Assembly (NCBI GenBank): GCA_002305015.1
Contig: DBPW01000044.1
Location: 62,001-126,000, forward strand
Length of the DNA: 64,000 nt
Direction of reading: 5' to 3'
Source of the DNA: Bacteroidales bacterium UBA1410
GTDB lineage: Bacteria; Bacteroidota; Bacteroidia; Bacteroidales; Dysgonomonadaceae
Part shown: piece by piece, positions 54,165-63,073 of the stretch
Layout of the letters: every line of letters begins with the position of its first letter
How positions within the stretch are numbered: the stretch's first letter is position 1
The notes under the pieces: generated by a model
Database searches by the model: none
What the model saw: only the letters and a program-made list of their open reading frames with translations
Told to the model about the DNA's origin: nothing
Program-made: the position numbers and the translations under genes

Positions 54165-56720
54165 ATGAGAAAAATTGCTCTTCTTTTTAGTCTGCTTTTA
54201 TCGACTTTAACGTTTGCTCAACAACCTGTTGTAATAGAACTTAACACAGGGTGGCAATTCACGCAAACCGGCAAGGACGAATGGCGCAAGGCTGAAATAC
54301 CGGGATCGGTTCAACGAGATTTGATTCGCCACAACGTGCTCCCCGATCCTTATTACGGAACCAACGAAACCCAAGTGCAATGGCCGGAAAGCGAAGACTG
54401 GGATTTCAAGAAAACGTTCACGGTTACCGAAGACCAATTGAAACACGACGATGCCGTGCTCTTTTTTGAAGGGTTGGATACTCATGCCGATGTTTTTCTC
54501 AACGGTGCAAAAATACTGCATGCTCAAAACATGTTTATCGGATACCAAGTGCCCGTGAAGAACATCTTGCGAAAAGGAGAAAATCAACTTTACATCCGGT
54601 TTTACTCTCCCATCACCCATATGGAACCTGCCCGTTTGACTAACGGATACGAATATCCTGCCGACAACGACCACAGCGATAAAAAAATGAGTGTCTACTC
54701 GCGCAAAGCTCCCTACCATTTTGGGTGGGACTGGGGTATGCGGTTGGTACAGATGGGCATCTGGAAACCGGTTTCGCTCCTGTTCTACAACAAAGCAAGG
54801 ATTGACGACTACTACGTGAAACAAACCTCTGTCACGGCACAAAAGGCCGACATAGACAATCAGATTGAGGTTTTTTCGGTAACAAAAGAACCCCTCAAAG
54901 CACGGGTAGTGATTGAATACGGACTGAAAGACCGGGAGAAAAAAACCATCAGCAGAGATATTGACCTCGTGCCGGGGAAAAACCACATCAGCATACCGCT
55001 GGAGATTGTAAATCCCGAACGGTGGATGCCAGCCGGATGGGGACAACAACACCTCTATAATTTTACGGCAAAAATTATTCATAACGATCAAACCATCGCC
55101 GAAAAAACGGAACAAATCGGTTTGCGCAAAATACGACTGGTTTACGAACCTGACGAATACGGTAAGAAATTTTATTTCGAAGTAAACGATATTCCCCTGT
55201 TTGCCAAAGGAGCAAATTACATTCCGGGGGAAATCATGATTTCGCAGCAAGACAACGCTTTTTACGATCGCCTTTTCGAAAATGTTACCACCGCCAACAT
55301 GAACTTTCTGCGCGTATGGGGTGGCGGAATCTACGAAAACGACTATTTCTACCGCCTGGCCGACGAAAAGGGCATCTTAATCTGGCAGGATTTTATTTTC
55401 GGCTGCACCCCTTATCCCTCGGACGATGCTTTTCTGGCAAACGTAAAAGATGAAACGATCTACAACATCAAGCGACTGCGCAATCATGCCTCACTGGCGC
55501 TCTGGTGCGGGAACAACGAAGTTGACGAAGGGCTCGATCATTGGGGATGGGATAAAAAATATCCTCCGGAGATCATGAAAAGCTGGCGCAAAGGATACAA
55601 CAAAACGTTCCGCAAGATGATCCCTCGTTTGGTAAGCCAATACGACGGCACACGCGGATATATTCAAAGCTCGCCCGACACCTCAAACTGGGGGAATCCC
55701 GAAACCCTGAAATACGGCGACGCCCACTACTGGGGTTTGTGGCACGGACGCGAACCTTTTGAAATATTGAACGAACGCATACCGCGCTTCATGAGCGAAT
55801 TCGGGTTCCAAGCATTTCCCGAAATGAAAACCATCCGAACTTTTGCTTCCGAAAACGATTTGGACATCAATTCCGAGGTAATGAAAATCCACCAAAAAAG
55901 CGGCATCGGCAACGAGGTCATCAAGACCTATATGGACATGTACTATCATGCCCCGAAAAATTTCGAGGATTTCGTTTACGTAGGCCTCGTCATGCAAGGA
56001 AACGGCATGAGGGAAGGGATAGAGGCTCATCGGCGCAATCAACCCTATTGCATGGGGACGCTTTACTGGCAATTGAACGACGATTGGCCTGTGGTTTCGT
56101 GGTCGAGTATCGATTACTACAACAACTGGAAGGCACAACACTACAAAGTTCGCGATGTTTTTGCTCCCATTGCATTGGGTTCAGAAATAAAAGACAACCA
56201 ATTAAGTTATTTCGTCATGTCGGATAAACTCGAAGAAGTAAACCCGCTGCAGCTTCATGTGCAGGTTATCGATTTTACAGGTAAAAAACTGAAAACGTTC
56301 AACGAAACGGTATCGGCAAAGCCCAACACATCGAGTAAGGTGAAAAGCTATGCTGTTTCCGACCTGGTAACGGAAGAGCAAAAACACAACTGCGTGATTC
56401 ATGCTTGGTTGAGCGATAAAAACGGCAAAGTGATTTCCGAGAAAAATAATTATTTCTACTGGCCAAACAAACTGAATCTCCCCGCACCCACCATCAAACA
56501 AAAGGTTGCATATGCCGACGGTAAATACACGGTCACGCTGTGGAGCAACTATCTGGCAAAGGATGTGTTTGTGGAAATACCCGTTCAAGGGGCCAAATTC
56601 ACCGACAACTTTTTCGACCTCCTGCCGGGAGAAAAAAAGACCGTTGTCATTACCTCACCTCAACTGAAAGCTTCGGAAAGAACGCCAATCACGCTTAAGC
56701 ACATCAGGGAAACCTACTAA
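54165..56720 (+). CDS. GH2 beta-mannosidase
   Basis: Exo-acting hydrolase removing terminal beta-mannose; exported (Sec signal, residues 1-18, LLLSTLTFA). 851 residues. GH2 layout: jelly-roll sugar-binding domain (FFEGLDTHADVFLNGAKI), RKAPYHFGWDWGMRLVQMG (diagnostic of beta-mannosidases), Ig-like domain, then a TIM barrel with acid/base E452 (WCGNNEVDEG) and nucleophile E545 (FMSEFGFQAFPEM). CACCTTTG upstream (about 54119-54126) is a near-match to the -7 element. Its stop overlaps the convergent transporter gene by 3-4 nt. Confidence 0.93.
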   Translation: MRKIALLFSLLLSTLTFAQQPVVIELNTGWQFTQTGKDEWRKAEIPGSVQRDLIRHNVLPDPYYGTNETQVQWPESEDWDFKKTFTVTEDQLKHDDAVLFFEGLDTHADVFLNGAKILHAQNMFIGYQVPVKNILRKGENQLYIRFYSPITHMEPARLTNGYEYPADNDHSDKKMSVYSRKAPYHFGWDWGMRLVQMGIWKPVSLLFYNKARIDDYYVKQTSVTAQKADIDNQIEVFSVTKEPLKARVVIEYGLKDREKKTISRDIDLVPGKNHISIPLEIVNPERWMPAGWGQQHLYNFTAKIIHNDQTIAEKTEQIGLRKIRLVYEPDEYGKKFYFEVNDIPLFAKGANYIPGEIMISQQDNAFYDRLFENVTTANMNFLRVWGGGIYENDYFYRLADEKGILIWQDFIFGCTPYPSDDAFLANVKDETIYNIKRLRNHASLALWCGNNEVDEGLDHWGWDKKYPPEIMKSWRKGYNKTFRKMIPRLVSQYDGTRGYIQSSPDTSNWGNPETLKYGDAHYWGLWHGREPFEILNERIPRFMSEFGFQAFPEMKTIRTFASENDLDINSEVMKIHQKSGIGNEVIKTYMDMYYHAPKNFEDFVYVGLVMQGNGMREGIEAHRRNQPYCMGTLYWQLNDDWPVVSWSSIDYYNNWKAQHYKVRDVFAPIALGSEIKDNQLSYFVMSDKLEEVNPLQLHVQVIDFTGKKLKTFNETVSAKPNTSSKVKSYAVSDLVTEEQKHNCVIHAWLSDKNGKVISEKNNYFYWPNKLNLPAPTIKQKVAYADGKYTVTLWSNYLAKDVFVEIPVQGAKFTDNFFDLLPGEKKTVVITSPQLKASERTPITLKHIRETY

Positions 56721-57634
56721 GACGACGATGAGGCTGCTTTTTCCTCTTGATGTTTTTTAAGCCAGATCTGGTATGAATTTACCAGATTCTGCCACAACAC
56801 ATACAAGCCCGGTCCCAACGAAGCCAACGGATGGAGATAAGTCTGGGTAAGCCATATGGCCAGAATGGTATTTTTCTGCCCCAGACTTTGTCCTCCGGCA
56901 ACGGCTCGTCCGAAAGCAGCGCCGATTTTCCTTCCCGCAACAAATTGCAAGAGGCAGATAATCAACGAAGCAAGCGCAATAAAAATCTCCAGGGTATAGC
57001 TTCCGGTGTTCTGTTCCACTACAAACCGTGTAACGCCGGCTATGACAATGGTAATGGCTATAGCCCACAAATAAAACGAAACGATTTGTGCCGACTGCAC
57101 TTTTTTATATGCCTTGTGGGACACCTTCCGAAGAAGCAACGCACAGACGAATGGCAAAATAAGCACCGGCATTACTTTTTTGAAAATATACCAGAAAGAG
57201 ACCGCAAACGATACTTCACTACCGGTATGACCCACTACCGACAAAAACAAGGGGGCAATAAATGCCACCAACAAATTGCTGATCATGGAATAAGCAGCTA
57301 CGGCAGAGATACTTCCACCCAATAAGCCGGCAACCACAGGAGCCGATGTGGCAGTGGGAGCCAATACGCAAATCATGGCCGACTGTGCCAGTATTTCGTT
57401 CAATGGACGAAGCAACAGATACACGGCAGCACTGCCGACATATTGAATGCCCAACAAAATGTAATGAAATTTGGTCAGCCGAATATCATGCCACGACACT
57501 CGCGTATAAGTAATGAACAACATTGTCGAGAGCAAGAACGGTGTGAGTGGCGACAAAACGGACAAAGGCCGGTAGAACCCTATCCCGATAACCATAGCAA
57601 TAAGAAGAAGATATTTATCCAAAAACCGTTTCAC
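56717..57634 (-). CDS. Bile acid:sodium symporter (BASS/SBF) family transporter
   Basis: 305 residues with about 8-10 hydrophobic helices. Family-typical helical pattern and the substrate-site region CVLAPTATSAPVVAGLLGGS, followed by ISNLLVAFIAPLFLSVVG. Members carry organic anions such as bile acids, pantoate or keto acids with sodium; the substrate here is open. Convergent with the beta-mannosidase, with the two stop codons overlapping. Confidence 0.8.
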   Translation of the reverse strand: MKRFLDKYLLLIAMVIGIGFYRPLSVLSPLTPFLLSTMLFITYTRVSWHDIRLTKFHYILLGIQYVGSAAVYLLLRPLNEILAQSAMICVLAPTATSAPVVAGLLGGSISAVAAYSMISNLLVAFIAPLFLSVVGHTGSEVSFAVSFWYIFKKVMPVLILPFVCALLLRKVSHKAYKKVQSAQIVSFYLWAIAITIVIAGVTRFVVEQNTGSYTLEIFIALASLIICLLQFVAGRKIGAAFGRAVAGGQSLGQKNTILAIWLTQTYLHPLASLGPGLYVLWQNLVNSYQIWLKKHQEEKAASSSS

Positions 57635-57662
57635 AACAGATTCGTTTTAAAATGTATACTGA

Positions 57663-57727
57663 GAGCTTTAAAATACGTAATGGGTTTTAATACTTAAAGA
57701 GCTTAAAGGTGTAATGAGCTTTAAAAT
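57663..57727 (+). repeat. Short direct repeat upstream of the transporter gene
   Basis: GAGCTTTAAAAT at 57663-57674 and 57716-57727, with a related TACTTAAAGAGCTTAAAGG between them, in the 132-nt gap between the transporter and esterase genes. Confidence 0.5.
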
Positions 57728-57766
57728 GCCTAAAGAAAATAATGCGGTGCCGAAATAGCCAACACA

Positions 57767-58693
57767 TTAATTGTAGTAGTTTTTAGGAGTAACCGTTTTT
57801 CCCGAACGTCGCAACTTATCTTTAAAACGGACATCGACCAACCACTGCTTGCGATCGAACACAAAATCGACGATAAATTGTTCGATTTCAGGCAAAAACT
57901 CCTTCATCGGATAACCGGCCACTTCGTGTCCCATCCCTTCCATACTGTAAAACAGGTAGGGATAGCCTTTTTCTCTGAAACGCGCTGCCAACGAAAAAGA
58001 ACCGAACATACCGAGACGAAAAAAACGCGTTTTATCGAAAGGTACCAATTTATCGGCACTTCCGTGAAAGAAAAGCGTTGGTGCAGGAGCCCGGGTATAT
58101 GAAGGAACACCTTCGGTGCTGAAGATTCCGCCGGCAAACGAAATGACGCCGGCATAATGAAATTTTTCGGGCAACACATCGGCCGAAGGTTTATGGTCGC
58201 GTTCTTCATAATCGGCCTGCAACACCGTGATGGCACCGGCACTCGAACCACTAATGATGATGCGGGTAGAATCGATATTCAACTCCTGTGCATTTCGCAA
58301 CACATAATCGGTTGCGCTATACAAGTCGGACACAGCCATAGCGATGGCATTGCGCAGCGGTTGGGTATTGAAGATCCCAGGCGCCGAAGCATCCTTCATT
58401 CCCAATCGGTAGTCGATGGAAACCACAACAAACCCCCTTTCTGCAAAATACGTAAAATAATCGGTATACTCGGCGGCGTCACGCGATCCCTCCTTAAACC
58501 CACCTCCAAAAACAAACATGAGACAGGGTTGTTCCATCTTCGTTTCAGAAGGAAGGGTATAAATATCCATTTTCAGCTCCTGCCCGTCTTTCACGGCATA
58601 TACCCGCGTATCTTTCGCCGGTTTTGCCGCAAAAAGCACTATCGGGAGCAAGACAGCCGAAAAAAATACCAACAACCTTTTGTGCATCGTCAT
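57767..58693 (-). CDS. Exported alpha/beta-hydrolase (esterase-like)
   Basis: 308 residues with a Sec signal (LLVFFSAVLLPIVLFAA). Carboxylesterase/BD-FAE-type features: CLMFVFGGGFKEGSRD (oxyanion hole, HGGGF variant), VVSIDYRLGM, nucleophile Ser in ISGSSAGAITVLQ, Asp in GSADKLVPFD and His in GMGHEVAGYP. Probably removes acyl groups from carbohydrates or lipids in the periplasm. Starts 3 nt after gmk; third gene of yicC-gmk-est. Confidence 0.85.
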   Translation of the reverse strand: MTMHKRLLVFFSAVLLPIVLFAAKPAKDTRVYAVKDGQELKMDIYTLPSETKMEQPCLMFVFGGGFKEGSRDAAEYTDYFTYFAERGFVVVSIDYRLGMKDASAPGIFNTQPLRNAIAMAVSDLYSATDYVLRNAQELNIDSTRIIISGSSAGAITVLQADYEERDHKPSADVLPEKFHYAGVISFAGGIFSTEGVPSYTRAPAPTLFFHGSADKLVPFDKTRFFRLGMFGSFSLAARFREKGYPYLFYSMEGMGHEVAGYPMKEFLPEIEQFIVDFVFDRKQWLVDVRFKDKLRRSGKTVTPKNYYN

Positions 58694-58696
58694 CCG

Positions 58697-59263
58697 TTAC
58701 TTCTCAAGGAATTTTTTCACGATCTCATAGGCTTCATCTTTCGCCCGATCGAAATCATCGTTGAGTATCACCACATCAAACCGCGGAGCAAAACTCATTT
58801 CATATTTGGCTTTGGCCAAACGCTTTTCGATGGCTTCCGGTGTCTCTGTGCCGCGTTTTTCGAGACGGTTGCGCAACTCATCTATTGAAGGAGGCATCAC
58901 AAAAACGCTCAACGCCCGATCGCCATAGATTTTTTTTATGTTCAAGCCACCCTTCACATCCACATCAAAAATCACATTTTTACCCTCGGTAAGCAGCCGA
59001 TCGACCTCACTTTTCAACGTACCGTAAAAGGTATTCTCGTAAACTTCTTCATACTCCAGAAATTCGCCGTTAGCTATACGCTGCTTAAATTCCTCGGGTG
59101 TAAGAAAATAATAATCCACGCCGTTTTGTTCCCCGTCACGCGGAGGCCGACTGGTAGCCGAAATAGAAAATTCCAGATTCAGGTCTTTTTTTGAAAGCAG
59201 ATAGCGTACCAATGTTGATTTTCCGGTTCCGGACGGAGCCGACACAATAATTAGTTTCCCCAT
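58697..59263 (-). CDS. gmk: Guanylate kinase
   Basis: Phosphorylates GMP to GDP. 188 residues. P-loop APSGTGKSTLVRYLL (residues 9-17), then SISATSRPPRDGEQNGVDYYFLT, FLEYEEVYENTFYGTLKSEV and VIFDVDVKGGLNIKK. Sits 13 nt after yicC, an order common in bacteria. Confidence 0.97.
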   Translation of the reverse strand: MGKLIIVSAPSGTGKSTLVRYLLSKKDLNLEFSISATSRPPRDGEQNGVDYYFLTPEEFKQRIANGEFLEYEEVYENTFYGTLKSEVDRLLTEGKNVIFDVDVKGGLNIKKIYGDRALSVFVMPPSIDELRNRLEKRGTETPEAIEKRLAKAKYEMSFAPRFDVVILNDDFDRAKDEAYEIVKKFLEK

Positions 59264-59276
59264 AGTTTCGTATTTT

Positions 59277-60149
59277 TTACAGCACGTTGAGTACCTGTTC
59301 CTTTATTTGTTCCAATTCGTCTTTCATTTGCACCACAAGGCGTTGCATTTCACTGTGATTGGATTTTGAACCCATCGTATTGATTTCGCGACCGATCTCC
59401 TGAGCGATAAATCCCAACTTTCTGCCTTGCGATTGCTCCTTATCGAGCGTTTCGATGAAATAGTTCAAATGGTTGGCAAGTCGCTCTTTTTCTTCGCTGA
59501 TATCGAGTTTCTCGATGTAATAGATCAACTCCTGTTCGAAACGGTTTTTATCGTACTCAATGCCTTCCAGACTTTTCAACCCTTCATAAAGGCGAAGCTT
59601 TACCTTTTCGATACGTTCGGCTTCATAAGGATCTATCATACCCAGCAAACTGCGAATATTTTCAATTTTTTCCCGCAACACATTGCCCAGCATCTCCCCT
59701 TCCTGTTGACGGAAAGCAATGACTTCGTTCACCGCTTCTTCCACAGCCGCCTCAATAGCTGCCCATTCCTCCTCGCTGATCTCTTCAACGTCTTGCTTCA
59801 TCACGTCGGGTAAACGAAACAACACGGTAAACCATTCCTTGGGTTCTTCAATCTGCAGTTCGTCGGCAATATCTTTTATTTCTTCGTAATATTGAGCCAC
59901 CACATGATGATCGATTTTTGAAGAAACATCTTTCGTCAATAGTTCCACCGTAATGGTAAGATCAATTTTTCCACGTTCGAGTCGACGAGATAAATCGTTG
60001 CGCAAAGCAATCTCTCTGTCTTTATATGCTATCGGAAGGCGCACAGACAGGTCGAATTGTTTGCTGTTGAGCGAGCGAATTTCGACGGTTATTTTTTTGT
60101 TTGGGATTTCGGCTGTCGACTTGCCGTATCCGGTCATCGAATATACCAT
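59277..60149 (-). CDS. yicC: YicC/YloC-family endoribonuclease
   Basis: 290 residues. Opens MVYSMTGYGKSTAEIPNKKI, with EIRSLNSKQFDLSVRLP and the closing DUF1732 part (DKEQSQGRKLGFIAQEIGRE, INTMGSKSNHSEMQRLVVQM), all standard for the family. E. coli YicC is reported as an RNase involved in small RNA turnover. Head of the operon with gmk; promoter at 60231-60260. Confidence 0.93.
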   Translation of the reverse strand: MVYSMTGYGKSTAEIPNKKITVEIRSLNSKQFDLSVRLPIAYKDREIALRNDLSRRLERGKIDLTITVELLTKDVSSKIDHHVVAQYYEEIKDIADELQIEEPKEWFTVLFRLPDVMKQDVEEISEEEWAAIEAAVEEAVNEVIAFRQQEGEMLGNVLREKIENIRSLLGMIDPYEAERIEKVKLRLYEGLKSLEGIEYDKNRFEQELIYYIEKLDISEEKERLANHLNYFIETLDKEQSQGRKLGFIAQEIGREINTMGSKSNHSEMQRLVVQMKDELEQIKEQVLNVL

Positions 60150-60230
60150 TATTTTATAGGCTTAATGAATAAATGTCTTACCTTGAATGTAAATGCTAAG
60201 GACGCATGATAGAAGCCGCCTCAACACCCA

Positions 60231-60260
60231 CAAAGATACGGTATTTTGTGAAATAGACAA
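60231..60260 (-). promoter_or_regulatory. Promoter of yicC-gmk-esterase operon
   Basis: TTG (60260-60258), 19-nt gap, TATCTTTG (60238-60231) on the minus strand. Leader of about 75-80 nt. Confidence 0.65.
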
Positions 60261-60465
60261 TAAAAAAGTTTTTTTAGTAATTGCTCCGATTACTCCTTTC
60301 TTTTTCATTATTATTCTTTAATTAAAACAAAAGTAGCCATTAAATAGGTATCTCGCTTGCTTCATGCTTGCATCAAGGCAAGGAAAAAAACATCGGATTC
60401 CGTTGATTTAAGGCAAAATCAACCTGCGTTTTTGGAGCGAAAAATACAAAATCTTGGAGCGGACT

Positions 60466-60503
60466 TGGAGCGAGGATGGTGCAGCCTTGGTACGGAGATG
60501 GTG
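60466..60503 (+). repeat. Dispersed 38-nt intergenic repeat, copy 2
   Basis: Same 38-nt unit as 18708-18745 (opposite strand), 34 of 38 bases identical, starting TGGAGCGAGGATGGT. Related partial motifs GGAGCG occur at 60434 and 60456, and ATGCTTGCATCA at 60364-60375. Lies between the yicC promoter and the thiamine operon promoter; the rest of this non-coding gap (60150-60609) holds nothing else recognisable. Confidence 0.7.
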
Positions 60504-60609
60504 TAACTCGTTTTTTGACCTTCCGGTTGAATCTACTCTTGAATTTATAAATTGACGCTACACTGCTGAATCTGTAAATAAAAAATGATGGAAATTTAAA
60601 AATTATTCG

Positions 60610-60617
60610 TAGCTTTG
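60610..60617 (+). promoter_or_regulatory. Promoter -7 element of the thiamine operon
   Basis: TAGCTTTG, placing the transcription start about 10-15 nt before the riboswitch aptamer. Confidence 0.6.
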
Positions 60618-60629
60618 CCTATTCAAATC

Positions 60630-60705
60630 AACAAGGGGTGCCTTATAACAACGGGCTGAGATCATACCCAATTCACCTGATCCGGATAATGCCGGCGTAG
60701 GGAAA
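60630..60705 (+). ncRNA. TPP (thiamine pyrophosphate) riboswitch
   Basis: Thi-box aptamer with the conserved pieces in order: GGGGTGCC, then ACGGGCTGAGATCATACCC, ACCTGATCCGGATAATGCC and GGCGTAGGGA. These contain the pyrimidine-sensor CTGAGA and the phosphate-sensor region. It lies 106 nt upstream of the first possible start of the TonB-dependent receptor gene and should repress it when thiamine pyrophosphate is abundant. Confidence 0.95.
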
Positions 60706-60786
60706 AGAGAATAGCTTGCCTCTGCGGCTTTATTTTTCTTCGGTATTTTTCTCTTATTTAATCCCCTTTTTTGTTTCACAAGTGCT

Positions 60787-60812
60787 ATCCGGGAAAAAAC
60801 AAAACACCGGAT
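60787..60812 (+). promoter_or_regulatory. Hairpin overlapping the first ATG after the TPP riboswitch
   Basis: ATCCGG (60787-60792) pairs with CCGGAT (60807-60812) across a 14-nt A-rich loop; the right arm contains the A and T of ATG 60811. The aptamer itself contains ATCCGGAT (60680-60687), which could compete for either arm. This could be the expression platform. Confidence 0.45.
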
Positions 60813-60831
60813 GCCAAAAATGGATTGTAAA

Positions 60832-63069
60832 ATGAAAAAGGTTATTATTGCGCTTTCAGGACTAACCACGTTATGTCCTATGGTTGCACAGGAAGTGCAA
60901 CGCGACAGTTTAAGAAACATTCAACTTGAAGAAGTGGTGATTTCTGCCACACGTGCTAAACAAACAACGCCGGTATCTTTTTCGGATATTCCGGAAGAGG
61001 TCATCAAAAAAAACAATTTCGGTAGGGATATCCCTTACATTATTGCACTGACCCCTTCGGTAACCATCACTTCCGACGCAGGAACAGGTATCGGATACAC
61101 CGCCTTTCGGGTGCGCGGAACGGATGTGAACCGCATTAACGTCACCATTAATGGCATTCCGTATAACGATCCGGAGTCGCACGGGGCATTTTTCGTGGAC
61201 CTTCCCGACTTTGCTTCATCGCTTTCGTCCATGCAAATACAACGGGGTGTGGGCACTTCAACCAACGGAGCAGCCGCATTTGGAGCAAGCGTAAACATGC
61301 AAACGGATAATATCAACACGGTGCCTTATGCCGAAATAGGTTCGAGTGTAGGTTCTTTCAATACCGTTAAAACGACCGTAAAAGCCGGCTCGGGTATCAT
61401 CAACCGCCATTTTGCTGTTGACGGACGTTATTCTGTGGTCAACTCCGACGGCTACATCGACCGGGCATGGGTAGATATGCAGTCGTATCACCTTTCTCTG
61501 GCTTACTCGGCCGACAAAACGCTGCTTAAATTCCTTACTTTCGGAGGAAAGGAAAAAACGTATCAGGCGTGGAACGGGGTCGATTTGGACTTGGTGCAAA
61601 GGGAACCGTTGAACTATACGCGTCACTATAACGAATTGGGCAGGTATATCGACGATGAGGGAAAAGTACAGTTTTACGCTAACCAGACCGACAATTACAC
61701 GCAAACGCACTATCAGCTGCACCTCACGCAGGAGTTTTCTCCCGAATTTCATCTGAATGCCGCACTGCATTATACGGCAGGCGAAGGCTTTTACGAAGAA
61801 TATAAAACCGACCGTAAATACATGGAATATCTGCTTACACCACCTGTTGTAGACGGTGTTCCGCTGAAAAAGACCGATCTTATCCGCCAAAAATGGCTCG
61901 ATAACGATTTTTACGGAGCTACACTCGCTCTCCATTACAAAAAAAACAGCTGGGATATGGTGTTTGGCGGAGCCGGGAGCAACTATGAAGGCGATCATTT
62001 CGGCAAAATACGGTGGGTGCGCAATCCCAACAATTTCGATCCCGATAAAGACTGGTATCGGAGTACTTCGCAAAAAACCGATGTGAACACCTACCTGAAA
62101 GCAAACGTGGAAATTGCCCGCAACTTTCTGATGTACGGCGATTTGCAGTTTCGCTATATTCAATATACGATGAAAGGCTCCGACGACAAATACGACAAAG
62201 AAGCCGGTGCCATGCGCGATATTACGCAAGAACACACCTTCCCGTTCTTCAATCCCAAAGTAGGGTTCACGTACCAAGCCAATACCAACAATAGTGTGTA
62301 TGCCTCCTTTTCGGTTGCCCACCGTGAGCCGAATCGCGACAATTACACCGAAGCCGGCCCTAACGAAAAACCTACCGATGAAAGGTTATACGATACGGAA
62401 ATCGGCTATCGTTACCAATCGCCATCGTTCAGCTTCGAAAGTAATGTATATTATATGAAATACAAAGACCAACTCGTCCTCACCGGAAAAATCAGCGAAA
62501 TCGGCGAATTGCTCACCACAAATATTCCGAACAGCTACCGGATGGGATTGGAACTTACCTCGGCCATTCGGTTCAATCCCTTGCTGCGATGGGATGGAAA
62601 CATCACCCTCAGCCGAAACAAAATCAAAAACTTCACTGAAGAAGATATCAGCGTGTACGATGTCGAAGGTAATTGGCTCGAGTCGCGCTCAACCTATTTG
62701 GGTACTACCGACATTGCCTATTCGCCCAATGTCATTGCCAACAGCATGCTCACCTTCACGTACAACCGATTCGAAGCTGTGTTGCACAGCAATTACGTGA
62801 GCCGTCAATACATCGACAACACGTCGAGCCACGATCGCTCCATCGATCCGTATTTTGTCAACAACCTCCGCCTAGGGTATACCTTTACGCTGCCTCACAC
62901 GAAATCGATAACAGCCGGTTTGGAGATCAACAACCTTTTTAACGTGGAATACGAAACCAACGGATACAACTCGGAGACATACTATGTGGGCGATAAACGC
63001 GTGAACGAAAAACGCTACTTTCCCCAAGCCGGAACCAACGTACTGGCAAACCTGATTGTAAACTTTTAG
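60832..63069 (+). CDS. TonB-dependent outer membrane receptor, putative thiamine receptor
   Basis: 745 residues from ATG 60832, chosen because MKKVIIALSGLTTLCPMVAQ is a complete signal peptide; ATGs at 60811 and 60820 are alternatives. TonB-box-like NIQLEEVVISATRAKQTTPVS, plug domain (about 45-160: VRGTDVNRINVTINGIPYND, LSSMQIQRGVGTSTNGAAAFG), then a 22-strand barrel ending in FNVEYETNGY and a terminal LANLIVNF. TPP riboswitch control and the pnuC-like gene 4 nt downstream point to thiamine or a derivative as cargo; this is inference from context. Confidence 0.9.
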   Translation: MKKVIIALSGLTTLCPMVAQEVQRDSLRNIQLEEVVISATRAKQTTPVSFSDIPEEVIKKNNFGRDIPYIIALTPSVTITSDAGTGIGYTAFRVRGTDVNRINVTINGIPYNDPESHGAFFVDLPDFASSLSSMQIQRGVGTSTNGAAAFGASVNMQTDNINTVPYAEIGSSVGSFNTVKTTVKAGSGIINRHFAVDGRYSVVNSDGYIDRAWVDMQSYHLSLAYSADKTLLKFLTFGGKEKTYQAWNGVDLDLVQREPLNYTRHYNELGRYIDDEGKVQFYANQTDNYTQTHYQLHLTQEFSPEFHLNAALHYTAGEGFYEEYKTDRKYMEYLLTPPVVDGVPLKKTDLIRQKWLDNDFYGATLALHYKKNSWDMVFGGAGSNYEGDHFGKIRWVRNPNNFDPDKDWYRSTSQKTDVNTYLKANVEIARNFLMYGDLQFRYIQYTMKGSDDKYDKEAGAMRDITQEHTFPFFNPKVGFTYQANTNNSVYASFSVAHREPNRDNYTEAGPNEKPTDERLYDTEIGYRYQSPSFSFESNVYYMKYKDQLVLTGKISEIGELLTTNIPNSYRMGLELTSAIRFNPLLRWDGNITLSRNKIKNFTEEDISVYDVEGNWLESRSTYLGTTDIAYSPNVIANSMLTFTYNRFEAVLHSNYVSRQYIDNTSSHDRSIDPYFVNNLRLGYTFTLPHTKSITAGLEINNLFNVEYETNGYNSETYYVGDKRVNEKRYFPQAGTNVLANLIVNF

Positions 63070-63073
63070 CGGA

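Noticed and set aside
54207..55250. 347-codon minus-strand reading frame
   Set aside because: Opposite the GH2 beta-mannosidase; no signal of independent coding.
61258..62322. 354-codon minus-strand reading frame
   Set aside because: Shadow of the TonB-dependent receptor gene; low-complexity His/Arg/Val-rich translation without family resemblance.
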